This document shows positions 1 through 8,209 of a stretch of 18,728 nt of DNA, piece by piece. The translations under genes were made by a program, and so were the position numbers. The notes beneath the pieces are model-generated. The model had not been told where the DNA came from. It worked only from the letters and a program-made list of their open reading frames with translations, and searched no databases. Origin of the DNA: Flavobacteriaceae bacterium (GTDB lineage Bacteria > Bacteroidota > Bacteroidia > Flavobacteriales > Flavobacteriaceae); assembly GCA_030590765.1 (NCBI GenBank), contig JAUVCP010000005.1:1-18728 (forward strand), in the 5' to 3' direction. Position 1 is the stretch's first letter; every line of letters starts with the position of its first letter.

Positions 1-233
1 ATCACTTGACTTAAATTATTGATCTTTTTCCAATAAACTTGAGAAGTATAGGTGTTTTTCCCATTTGGAGAAAAGTCATCATCAAAAGTATCAGGATCAT
101 TAATGGTGTCGAACAAGTTTTCAACATTATAAAAAGCAATCGTTCTTATTTTGTAGTTGGAATTCTGACAATGAGGGATTTGTATAATGAAAAACAGAAA
201 AAATAAGAAGGATATGTAGCTTTTTACTGACAA
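1..233 (-). CDS. Endonuclease/exonuclease/phosphatase family protein, N-terminal part (truncated by window edge)
   Basis: An open minus-strand frame runs off the left edge, so only about 77 N-terminal residues are visible. After a hydrophobic leader (about residues 5-18, ending IPHC) comes the string RTIAFYNVENLFDT, then an acidic stretch with DDPDTFDDDFSP-like spacing (read INDPDTFDDDFSPNGK). This is the characteristic start of Bacteroidetes secreted proteins of the endonuclease/exonuclease/phosphatase (DNase I-like) fold, in which the N and E of NVENLF belong to the metal-binding active site. The family hydrolyses phosphodiester or phosphomonoester bonds. No ATG is in frame; the TTG at 231-233 is the only plausible start after the upstream in-frame stop and gives a normal signal peptide. 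The leader suggests export; the Cys does not sit in a good lipobox. It is divergent from the TonB-dependent receptor gene at 370, with 136 bases between. Exact substrate unknown. Confidence 0.78.
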   Translation of the reverse strand, partial: MSVKSYISFLFFLFFIIQIPHCQNSNYKIRTIAFYNVENLFDTINDPDTFDDDFSPNGKNTYTSQVYWKKINNLSQV

Positions 234-258
234 GTAATACGAATTGTTTGTTTATTAA

Positions 259-303
259 TAACATTTAATTCAAAAGGTTAACATTTTTTCTTAACATTTT
301 TTT
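259..303 (+). repeat. Three copies of TAACATTT in the divergent intergenic region
   Basis: The octamer TAACATTT occurs at 259-266, 279-286 and 292-299. The last two are part of a longer direct repeat, TTAACATTTTTT, starting at 278 and 291, spaced 13 bases. They lie between the divergent nuclease and TonB-receptor genes, where an operator or promoter would be expected. The DNA is very AT-rich, so chance is a real alternative. Confidence 0.35.
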
Positions 304-369
304 GATGTTGACTTTTTTCTTTTAATGGTATTAAAAAGACAGTAACTAATCTTTTCATCTTCAAAAACT

Positions 370-3183
370 ATGAAAAACAATTTTGCATTTATTTTTTTTC
401 TAATAGTTTCTTTTCAAAGTATAAAAACACAGATTCTTCCCTCAATTGAAGGTAGAATAATAGATGATTATTCTGGGAAATCACTTGTAAATGTTCAAAT
501 TTTACTTTTGAAAGAAGTAACTAAAACCTATTCAGATCTTGATGGAAATTTTAAACTAAATGATATTAAACCAGGAGATCATATTTTAGAAATTACTTTT
601 ATTGGATATGAATCAAAACGATTACCATTTTTTATGGATAAAAGCACAGAAACATTAAAGTTGGGAACTGTTCGTTTAAAAGAAAAATATAAAAATGAAG
701 TTGACCAAAGTATTATCAGGTTAAATGATGAAGATCTTTATGAAAATGAAAAAGGAGAATCCAATTCAATTACAGGTTTGCTAAGTTCTTCTAAAGATAT
801 ATTTTTAAAAACAGTTGCTTATGAATTTAGTCCAACATTTTTTAAACCTAGAAATTTAGGTAGTGAGTATTCTGAAGTTTTACTTAATGGAGTAAAAATG
901 AATAAATTATTTAATGGCAGGCCACAATGGAGTAATTGGGGTGGTTTAAATGATGTGTTGAGAAATCAGGAATTCGTTATAAACATGACTCCTTCTAATT
1001 CCACTTTTAGTGGAATTAATGGCTCTACAAACCTCTTAACGGAAGCTTCCAGTTATAAAAAGGGTATTAAAATTTCATATGCTGCTTCTAACAGAAGTTA
1101 TAAAGGACGGGTAATGGCAAGCTATAGTTCAGGACTCTTAAAAAATGGCTGGGCCTATACATTTTCAGCTTCCAAAAGATATGCTAAAGAAGGTTTTAGA
1201 GAAGGGACGGTTTATAATGCGAATTCCTTTTTTACCTCTGTAGAAAAGAGGATAAACGATAAACACCGATTAAATTTTACCGGAATTTATACCAGCAACA
1301 TCCGGGGAAAATCTTCACCAAATACACAGGAAGTTTATGACCTGAAAGATTTCAAATATAATGCCTACTGGGGAAATCAGAATGGAAAAATAAGAAACTC
1401 CAGACTTAAAAATATCACAGAACCCATTTTACAATTGAATCATTTTTGGAACATCAATAGTAAAACATTTTTGCAAACAAATATTACCTACCAGTTTGGT
1501 AAAGTTGGGAACAGCAGACTGGATTATGGTGGGGCTAGAATAATTGGAGAAGATGACAATCAAACGATTATTGGTGGTGGTGCAAATCCCGATCCTAGTT
1601 ATTATCAAAAACTCCCCAGTTATTTTTTAAGGGATATCCATAATCCGGATTATGAAAATGCCTATATAGCCGAACAGGAATTTATAAAAAATGGTCAGAT
1701 CAATTGGTTGGATATGTATTTGGCTAATCAAAATTCAACGATAAATAATGGCAATAGTATTTATGCTTTGTATGAAGACAGAAATGACGATAAACAATTT
1801 ACAATTAATTCAATACTTCTAAAAAAAATAAATGAAAATTTTGGGATAAATGCTTCTGTTCAATATCAGAAAATAAAATCTGAAAATTTCGCCAATATGC
1901 TGGACCTTTTGGGAGGTAATGGGTTTTTAGATGTTGATATTTATGCAAACCAAATCGACGAGGCACAAAGTGATTTGCAAAATCCAAATAGAATCATTTT
2001 AGAAAATGAGCGGTTCAAATACAATTTTAATTTTGATGCATCGGTATTGAATGGTTTTGTACAGGCAAAATATACAACGAGAAAAACAGATGCTTTTTTA
2101 GCTGTAAATTATAGCAGTACCAAGTACCAAAGAACAGGTTTGTATGAAAATGGAGCTTATTCTAGTAAAGCTTCGTTGGGCAAAAGTGAAGTTTTAAATT
2201 TTAATAATTTTAGTATAAAAAGTGGTGTGGTTTATAAACTTACCGGAAGACATATTATATCTGCAACTGCAGCTTATTTTACAAAAGCTCCTACTTTGCA
2301 GAACTCTTTTTCAAATGCCCGTGAAAACAATGATATCGTAATCGGCTTAACCGATGAAAAAATCACAGCATTTGATCTTAGTTATAATATAAGACATCCA
2401 AAAATAAATGCCAGACTTACAGCATATGGTATCAATTTAAAAGATCAAACAGATATCTCATTTTATTTTGCTGACGGTTTAACCGGAATTGAAAATTCTC
2501 AAACAACAGCATTCGTACAAGAGGTTTTAATTGGAATTGATAAACAAAATTTCGGACTCGAATTTGGTATGGAAATACCCATAATTTCTGGTATAAAATT
2601 CAAAAGTGTTGCTGCTATAGGTCAATCGGTTTATAGTTCAAATCCGAATCTTTATTTGACCTCCGATGATTTTACAGAACCATTGAACTATGGTGAGGTT
2701 TCTTTAAAGAATTACTTTGTTTCTGAAGGTCCACAGCAAGCATATTCCATTGGTTTTGAATATAACAGTCCGGATTACTGGTGGTTTGGTATTACAGGCA
2801 ATTACTTTAATAACTCATATGTAAATATTGCACCAATTATGCGAACCAGGAATTTTTATTTAGATAAGGATGGCCTGCCAATCTATGATTATGATGAAGG
2901 AACTGCTAAAGAACTTTTAAAACAAGAAAAATTTGATCCCTACTATTTAGTCAATATTGTGGGAGGAAAATCATGGAAGATCAACGATTACTATATCGGG
3001 TTTTTTATAAATGTGGGTAACCTTTTAAATACAGAATATAAAACCGGTGGTTTTGAACAATCTCGAAATGCAAATTATAATACACTTTTAGAGGATAAAA
3101 CAAGAGAAAAACCACTATTCGGACCAAAATACTGGTATGGATATGGTACGAGCTATTATACCTCGGTTTATTTTAGATTTTAA
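370..3183 (+). CDS. TonB-dependent outer-membrane receptor with N-terminal carboxypeptidase-regulatory-like domain
   Basis: The 937-residue product is predicted to be an outer-membrane active transporter driven by TonB. A signal peptide (residues 1 to about 20, ending SIKTQ) is followed by a carboxypeptidase D regulatory-like beta-sandwich (about 25-105; motifs IEGRIIDDYSGKSLVNVQI, TYSDLDGNFKL, ITFIGYES). A plug-like segment follows at about 130-235, then a long beta-barrel of alternating aromatic strands ending SVYFRF, with the terminal aromatic expected by the BAM machinery. Length suits the family (about 800-1100). It is not a classical SusC: there is no SusD-like partner, and the next gene, 46 bases downstream with no terminator between, is a DUF5689 lipoprotein. 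The divergent nuclease-family gene suggests that the ligand may be a product of phosphodiester hydrolysis, but no ligand can be read from the sequence. The ATG at 370 is placed directly before the signal peptide. Confidence 0.92.
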   Translation: MKNNFAFIFFLIVSFQSIKTQILPSIEGRIIDDYSGKSLVNVQILLLKEVTKTYSDLDGNFKLNDIKPGDHILEITFIGYESKRLPFFMDKSTETLKLGTVRLKEKYKNEVDQSIIRLNDEDLYENEKGESNSITGLLSSSKDIFLKTVAYEFSPTFFKPRNLGSEYSEVLLNGVKMNKLFNGRPQWSNWGGLNDVLRNQEFVINMTPSNSTFSGINGSTNLLTEASSYKKGIKISYAASNRSYKGRVMASYSSGLLKNGWAYTFSASKRYAKEGFREGTVYNANSFFTSVEKRINDKHRLNFTGIYTSNIRGKSSPNTQEVYDLKDFKYNAYWGNQNGKIRNSRLKNITEPILQLNHFWNINSKTFLQTNITYQFGKVGNSRLDYGGARIIGEDDNQTIIGGGANPDPSYYQKLPSYFLRDIHNPDYENAYIAEQEFIKNGQINWLDMYLANQNSTINNGNSIYALYEDRNDDKQFTINSILLKKINENFGINASVQYQKIKSENFANMLDLLGGNGFLDVDIYANQIDEAQSDLQNPNRIILENERFKYNFNFDASVLNGFVQAKYTTRKTDAFLAVNYSSTKYQRTGLYENGAYSSKASLGKSEVLNFNNFSIKSGVVYKLTGRHIISATAAYFTKAPTLQNSFSNARENNDIVIGLTDEKITAFDLSYNIRHPKINARLTAYGINLKDQTDISFYFADGLTGIENSQTTAFVQEVLIGIDKQNFGLEFGMEIPIISGIKFKSVAAIGQSVYSSNPNLYLTSDDFTEPLNYGEVSLKNYFVSEGPQQAYSIGFEYNSPDYWWFGITGNYFNNSYVNIAPIMRTRNFYLDKDGLPIYDYDEGTAKELLKQEKFDPYYLVNIVGGKSWKINDYYIGFFINVGNLLNTEYKTGGFEQSRNANYNTLLEDKTREKPLFGPKYWYGYGTSYYTSVYFRF

Positions 3184-3229
3184 GTGAAAAAGAATAAAAA
3201 ATTAATGTAAAAGCAATAAAAAATAGATC

Positions 3230-4606
3230 ATGAAAAAAATAACCAATCTTACCCTTATTCTTATTTCAATGTTATCTGTTTCCTGTGTTCAAACAGATGA
3301 TTTTGATATTCCTAAAATAGAAATAGAAATACTTAATATTGTTTCTACAACAAGTATAAAAGCTTTAAAAAATGCCCTGGATCAATCAGGAGAAAAAATG
3401 TATACTTTTAAAGGAAACGAGAGCTCAATAATTGAAGGGTTTGTAATTTCAAGTGATGAAGCAGGTAATTTTTACAAAACTTTGATCATTCAGGATAATT
3501 TCGAAAACCCAACCACAGGAATAGAGATCATGATCGATCAAAAAGCACTATTTACAAAATACCATTTTGGGCGTAAATTGTTTGTCAAAATAGCAGGTTT
3601 AAGTATTATGAATGATGAAGGAAAGTATAAATTGGGATATTTATTAAAGGATAAAGTAGGTGTTATTCCTTCTTCAATGGTTGATGAATTTATCATCCGT
3701 TCAATGGAAACAAAAGAAATAATTCCTAAGAAAATTGACATTGATGAATTTTCAGATAGCCAGATTGGCACTTATATTCAAATTGAAAATATACAATTTA
3801 AAAAAGATGAAATTGGAAGAACATATGCAGGAGAACCCTTTGATGAATTTAACGGAGAAAGAATTATTGAGCAATGTTCCAGTCAATGGAATGCAATTTT
3901 AAGTACAAGTACCTATTCAGATTTTAAGTCCAACTTGATTTCTGATAAAACAGGGATGATTAGCGCAGTATTAACCAAAGATTTTTATGGTGAGGAATTT
4001 GTTTTGTTACTCAATGATCCTTCGGGAATTGAACTCCTGAATAGCGAACGTTGTGATCCTGAATATTTAACCTGTGAAGGAAATTTGGAAAGTGATCAAA
4101 ATATTCTTTTTTACGAAGATTTTGATATGATGAAAAATGCTAAAGATCTGGAAGAAATGGGGTGGTTGAATCATAATTTGAATTTTGGAAATGGAAAATT
4201 TAAGAAACGCAGCAAAAATGGTAACGTTTATATGCAAATATCTGCATATAATTCAGAGGAAGATTTTATGGAAGTCTGGTTGATTACACCCGAAATAAAT
4301 TTAGACAAATCAAGTGATGAGGTTTTGACCTTTAAAACAAGAAGTTCTTTTGAAACCGGTACAATTTTAACGGTATGGGTTAGTAATAATTTTGATGAAA
4401 ATATTAAAGATGCAACATGGATACAACTGGATATTAATATTTCGAAAGGATCAAAAGGAAGTGAAAACACCGAATTTATTTCTTCAGGAAAAGTTAGTTT
4501 GGATTGTTTGCAGGGTAGTGTACATATTGCTTTTAAATATCAAGGAAGTGATCCAAATAAAACTACTACTTATGACATAGACCATGTTTTAGTTTTAGGA
4601 AATTAA
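3230..4606 (+). CDS. DUF5689 / choice-of-anchor J lipoprotein, probable surface partner of the TonB receptor
   Basis: The 458-residue protein begins with a lipoprotein signal peptide (lipobox LSVSC, acylated Cys19). The residues after the Cys, VQTDDFD, resemble the acidic lipoprotein export signal known from Flavobacterium, which sends lipoproteins to the cell surface. Residues about 30-270 match the DUF5689 pattern (IIEGFVISSDEAGNFYKTL, IEIMIDQKALF, GRKLFVKIAGL, YKLGYL), probably an OB-like beta-barrel. Residues about 290-458 form a choice-of-anchor J, jelly-roll-like domain (ILFYEDFD, EVWLITPEINLD, VHIAFKYQGSD, YDIDHVLV). It follows the receptor gene by 46 bases and is almost surely co-transcribed. 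By position it would be the ligand-capturing lipoprotein that SusD is in other loci. Binding specificity is unknown. Confidence 0.85.
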   Translation: MKKITNLTLILISMLSVSCVQTDDFDIPKIEIEILNIVSTTSIKALKNALDQSGEKMYTFKGNESSIIEGFVISSDEAGNFYKTLIIQDNFENPTTGIEIMIDQKALFTKYHFGRKLFVKIAGLSIMNDEGKYKLGYLLKDKVGVIPSSMVDEFIIRSMETKEIIPKKIDIDEFSDSQIGTYIQIENIQFKKDEIGRTYAGEPFDEFNGERIIEQCSSQWNAILSTSTYSDFKSNLISDKTGMISAVLTKDFYGEEFVLLLNDPSGIELLNSERCDPEYLTCEGNLESDQNILFYEDFDMMKNAKDLEEMGWLNHNLNFGNGKFKKRSKNGNVYMQISAYNSEEDFMEVWLITPEINLDKSSDEVLTFKTRSSFETGTILTVWVSNNFDENIKDATWIQLDINISKGSKGSENTEFISSGKVSLDCLQGSVHIAFKYQGSDPNKTTTYDIDHVLVLGN

Positions 4607-4685
4607 GTTTCTTGTTAGCAAAATTTTAGCTTTCTGTTGCGATTTAAATAAATTGGTTGTTTCTTTATATTCTTAATTGCTTTAT

Positions 4686-7559
4686 ATGAAGAAATTACTC
4701 TCTTTACCTCCCAATTTAGTTCGTTTTTTTTATGATATTGAAGAAAAAGATTCCGATCAATGGTTTTGCGCGTCTGATCCTCCGGGAAATCGTATAGGGT
4801 CAGGTGGGGGAACTTCATGGATCTTAAAAGAAAATTGGAAAAATGAAAATGATCAAAAGGATTTTTTAAACTGGCTATCTAAAGAGAAACGAATTATTAT
4901 TCATGCTGGTGGACAAAGTAGAAGGTTACCCGCTTATGCTCCTTCCGGGAAGGTACTTACACCAATTCCTGTTTTTAGATGGGAGAGAGGTCAAAAAATA
5001 GATCAAAACCTTTTGGATCTACAAGTAAAATTATATGAGAAAATACTCAAGAATACACCATCTCATCTAAACACATTGATCGCTAGTGGGGATGTCTATA
5101 TCCGGTCAGAAGGAAAGATTGATCCGTTGCCTGAAACAGATATTGTTTGTTATGGTATATGGACAAGTACTGAACTTGCAAGTAAACATGGTGTTTTTGT
5201 ATGTGATCGAAATAATCCGGAAGAATTGCAGTATATGCTTCAAAAACCTTCTCGAGCTGAGTTAAAAGGTTTATCTCAGGAACATTTGTTTCTTATGGAT
5301 ATAGGAATATGGGTTTTAAGTGACAGAGCAGTTGAATTATTAATGAAACGTTCTGGTTATAATTTTAAAAATGAAGGGAATGTGACACTTCAAGACACAT
5401 TGGGTTTTTATGATCTTTACTCAGATTTTGGCCTTAATCTTGGAACAAAGGCATCAAACCATGATGCTGATCTGAATAAACTTACAGTTAGTATCAAGGC
5501 ACTTCCAAAAGGTGAGTTTTATCATTTTGGTACAAGCAAAGAATTAATTTCTTCCATGGTTTCTGCTCAAAACAGAGTGATGGATCAGCGTTCTATTTTG
5601 CACAAAGACAGTAAGCCTAACCCTTCTATGTTTATCCAAAATGCAATTGTAAGGATGGTTCTTCATCCTGATCAAAAAAATTTATGGATTGAAAATTCGT
5701 TTGTTGGTGAAAAATGGAAATTACAATCAGATCATATAATTACAGGAATTCCTGAGAATGACTGGTTATTAAATTTACCTGCTGGAATTTGCTTAGACAT
5801 AATACCTGTAGGTGATGAAGAATATTGTATTCGTTTTTACGGATATAATGATGCTTTTATAGGCTCAATTCTTACCAATGAAACGGAATACTTAGGAAAT
5901 TCTTTTGGTAAATGGTTATCATCACATGATTTAGACTTTTCTTCCTTAAATTTTAAAGAGGATACTGATATTCAGTCTGCCAGAATTTTTCCGGTTCTAA
6001 AGAAAGAGGATATCCATGAGGATTTTTTAACATGGATCATCAACCCTTTAGGAACATTAAGTTTCTCTCAGGAATGGCTAAACTGTAAAAGAATTTCTGC
6101 TGATGAAATTGTAGATCAGGCCAACCTGAAAAGATTATACAGGCAAAGGAATCATTTTCTGAATCTAAATATTCCGATGCTTCGTAAGAATTATAATAAA
6201 AGTATTTTTTATCAGATAGATCTTGATGATATGGCCAGGCGTGTAGCAAAAAATAAAATCATCATGCCACTGGAATTGTCAAGTAAAGACCCATATCGTC
6301 AAATGCATGAATATATGTTTCAGGCAAAAGTGAAACAATATAAAAATCTGGAATATAAAAATGAAGAGAAAAAAGCATTTCAAATATTGCAGGAAAGTAT
6401 TATTGAAACACTGGGGTATCATAATATGCAGCCAAAATTAAATGTATTTCAGGATCAAATTGTATGGGGAAGAAGTCCTGTAAGAATTGATGTTGCAGGA
6501 GGATGGTCGGATACACCACCATATAGTATTATTCATGGCGGTGCAGTTGTTAATATGGCAATAGAATTAAATGGTCAGCCTCCATTACAGGTATATATCA
6601 AGCCATCAAAAGAATATAAAATCATTCTAAGATCTATTGATGTAGGTACAAGAGAAGATATTACCACCTATGATGAATTGGCTAATTTTATTCAGGTAGG
6701 ATCTGCTTTTTCTATACCCAAAGCTGCTTTGAATTTAGCTGGATTTCATCCAAAATTTTCTTCGGAAAAGTATAGTAGTCTACAGGATCAATTAAAAGAA
6801 TTTGGATCAGGAATAGAAATTTCTACCCTGGCAGCAATTCCTAAGGGGTCAGGGTTGGGCACAAGTTCCATCTTAGCGGCAACAGTTTTAGGAGTTTTAT
6901 CAGATTTTTGCGGTTTTAAGTGGAGTCAAAATGATATTAGCAACAGGGCTTTGGTGTTAGAACAGCTTTTAACAACTGGTGGAGGATGGCAAGACCAATA
7001 TGGAGGTGTTTTACCAGGAATTAAATTACTTACCACAACCAAAGGAGGTAATCAAACACCTCAGATCAAATGGGCTCCAAATTTTGTTTTCACCAAGCCA
7101 GAGAATAAATCTCGTATGTTGTTGTATTATACCGGAATTACGCGTACTGCAAAAAACATTCTTGGTGAAATAGTAAGGGGCATGTTTTTGAATGAAAGTG
7201 TAAACACAAGTATTTTAAGAGATATTAAACTTCATGCATTTGATACTTTTAATGTTTTACAAGGTGGAAATTTTGATGAGTTTAGTGATTGTATACAAGT
7301 TACGTGGAAACAAAAGCAACGTTTAGATAGAGGAACAAATCCTCCGGAAGTACAAAAGATAATTCATATGATAAAAGATTATGTATCTGCATATAAGTTA
7401 CCAGGAGCCGGTGGAGGGGGTTATTTGTATATAATTGCTAAGGATGCAGAGGCAGCTGGAAGAATTAGAAAAAGATTAAATCAAAATCCGCCGAATGATA
7501 ATGCTAGATTTGTAAACATGGATTTATCACTAACCGGATTCCAGGTAAGCAGGTCTTAA
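4686..7559 (+). CDS. fkp: Bifunctional L-fucokinase / L-fucose-1-phosphate guanylyltransferase
   Basis: This cytoplasmic enzyme converts L-fucose with ATP to fucose-1-phosphate, then with GTP to GDP-L-fucose, the donor for fucosylation of surface glycans and glycoproteins in Bacteroidetes. The length, 957 residues, is close to the 949 of Bacteroides fragilis Fkp. The N-terminal half is the pyrophosphorylase: GSGGGTS (about 38-44) and the nucleotide-binding stretch HAGGQSRRLPAYAPSGK (about 73-89). The C-terminal half is a GHMP kinase: substrate motif PVRIDVAGGWSDTPP (about 598-612), ATP loop IPKGSGLGTSS (about 717) and motif 3 LPGAGGGGY (about 905). A TTG at 4677 would add three residues, but the ATG at 4686, giving MKKLLSLPPNLVRFFYD, is the better start. 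It appears to be transcribed alone: it has a 79-base gap upstream, and no other fucose or glycosyltransferase gene is in view. Confidence 0.96.
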   Translation: MKKLLSLPPNLVRFFYDIEEKDSDQWFCASDPPGNRIGSGGGTSWILKENWKNENDQKDFLNWLSKEKRIIIHAGGQSRRLPAYAPSGKVLTPIPVFRWERGQKIDQNLLDLQVKLYEKILKNTPSHLNTLIASGDVYIRSEGKIDPLPETDIVCYGIWTSTELASKHGVFVCDRNNPEELQYMLQKPSRAELKGLSQEHLFLMDIGIWVLSDRAVELLMKRSGYNFKNEGNVTLQDTLGFYDLYSDFGLNLGTKASNHDADLNKLTVSIKALPKGEFYHFGTSKELISSMVSAQNRVMDQRSILHKDSKPNPSMFIQNAIVRMVLHPDQKNLWIENSFVGEKWKLQSDHIITGIPENDWLLNLPAGICLDIIPVGDEEYCIRFYGYNDAFIGSILTNETEYLGNSFGKWLSSHDLDFSSLNFKEDTDIQSARIFPVLKKEDIHEDFLTWIINPLGTLSFSQEWLNCKRISADEIVDQANLKRLYRQRNHFLNLNIPMLRKNYNKSIFYQIDLDDMARRVAKNKIIMPLELSSKDPYRQMHEYMFQAKVKQYKNLEYKNEEKKAFQILQESIIETLGYHNMQPKLNVFQDQIVWGRSPVRIDVAGGWSDTPPYSIIHGGAVVNMAIELNGQPPLQVYIKPSKEYKIILRSIDVGTREDITTYDELANFIQVGSAFSIPKAALNLAGFHPKFSSEKYSSLQDQLKEFGSGIEISTLAAIPKGSGLGTSSILAATVLGVLSDFCGFKWSQNDISNRALVLEQLLTTGGGWQDQYGGVLPGIKLLTTTKGGNQTPQIKWAPNFVFTKPENKSRMLLYYTGITRTAKNILGEIVRGMFLNESVNTSILRDIKLHAFDTFNVLQGGNFDEFSDCIQVTWKQKQRLDRGTNPPEVQKIIHMIKDYVSAYKLPGAGGGGYLYIIAKDAEAAGRIRKRLNQNPPNDNARFVNMDLSLTGFQVSRS

Positions 7560-7687
7560 AAAATTCTCTTTTTTGTTTGAATTTGACAGTCTAATATAAA
7601 GGTTTATATAATTCTTTATTACAGAGTATTTTTATTACTTTAGCTATAGTAATAATGGGGGAATTTGAATAAAAAAATATTGTTGAA

Positions 7688-8209
7688 TTGTTAAAACGAA
7701 AAGACTCGGCTACTTTTCAAAAAATATACAATGATAATTTAAAAGCATTTATTAATTTTGCAAAGGGTTATCATATTGAAGAATATGACTCTTATGATAT
7801 TTACCATGATTCCATTATGGTTTTACAGGAAAATGCTATAAATGGAAAGATAAATGATTTAAAAAGTAGTATTTCAACATATTTATTTGCAATAGGGAAA
7901 TATAAAATATTTCATACTTTTAGAGAAAAGGCAAAAGTTAATATTACCAATGATATTGAAATAATTGAAAAAAACTTTGATTTTGATGTTGACTTTCATG
8001 ATGAAAAACTAACTAACCAACAAACACTATTAAAAAACGGTTTTAAAAAATTAGGGAAGCGTTGTAAAGATGTACTTGAATTACATTTTAGTGGACATGA
8101 TTTAGACGAAATAACAGATATTTTAAAATATAGTGATAAAAATGTTTTAAAAAGTCAAAAATCTCGTTGTATGAAACAATTAAAAAAAATCATATTCAAC
8201 TATGAATAA
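7688..8209 (+). CDS. ECF-like sigma-70 family RNA polymerase sigma factor
   Basis: The 173-residue protein has the two-domain plan of group 4 (ECF) sigma factors. Region 2 spans about residues 10-85 (TFQKIYNDNLKAFINFA, DIYHDSIMVLQENA, then the promoter-melting helix STYLFAIGKYKIFHTFRE). Region 4, a helix-turn-helix, spans about 112-170 (LGKRCKDVLELHFSG, LDEITDILKYSDKNVLKSQK, SRCMKQLKKII). The start is uncertain. The TTG at 7688 is the first conventional start after an in-frame TAA at 7670; ATT at 7679 is also possible. An in-frame ATG at 7655 is cut off by that TAA after five codons. The 3' end overlaps the next gene by 8 bases (TATGAATAA), implying translational coupling to the anti-sigma-like protein. 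It probably directs RNA polymerase to a small regulon that may include its neighbours; no target promoter can be identified here. Confidence 0.88.
   Translation: MLKRKDSATFQKIYNDNLKAFINFAKGYHIEEYDSYDIYHDSIMVLQENAINGKINDLKSSISTYLFAIGKYKIFHTFREKAKVNITNDIEIIEKNFDFDVDFHDEKLTNQQTLLKNGFKKLGKRCKDVLELHFSGHDLDEITDILKYSDKNVLKSQKSRCMKQLKKIIFNYE

Noticed and set aside
4607..4660. Terminator after the DUF5689 gene
   Set aside because: The AGCAAAATTTTAGC stretch is only a weak, A/T-cored repeat without a following T-run.
7636..7643. TACTTTAG as a -7 element of the sigma operon
   Set aside because: It has one mismatch to TAnnTTTG and no TTG at a suitable distance upstream; not strong enough to list.
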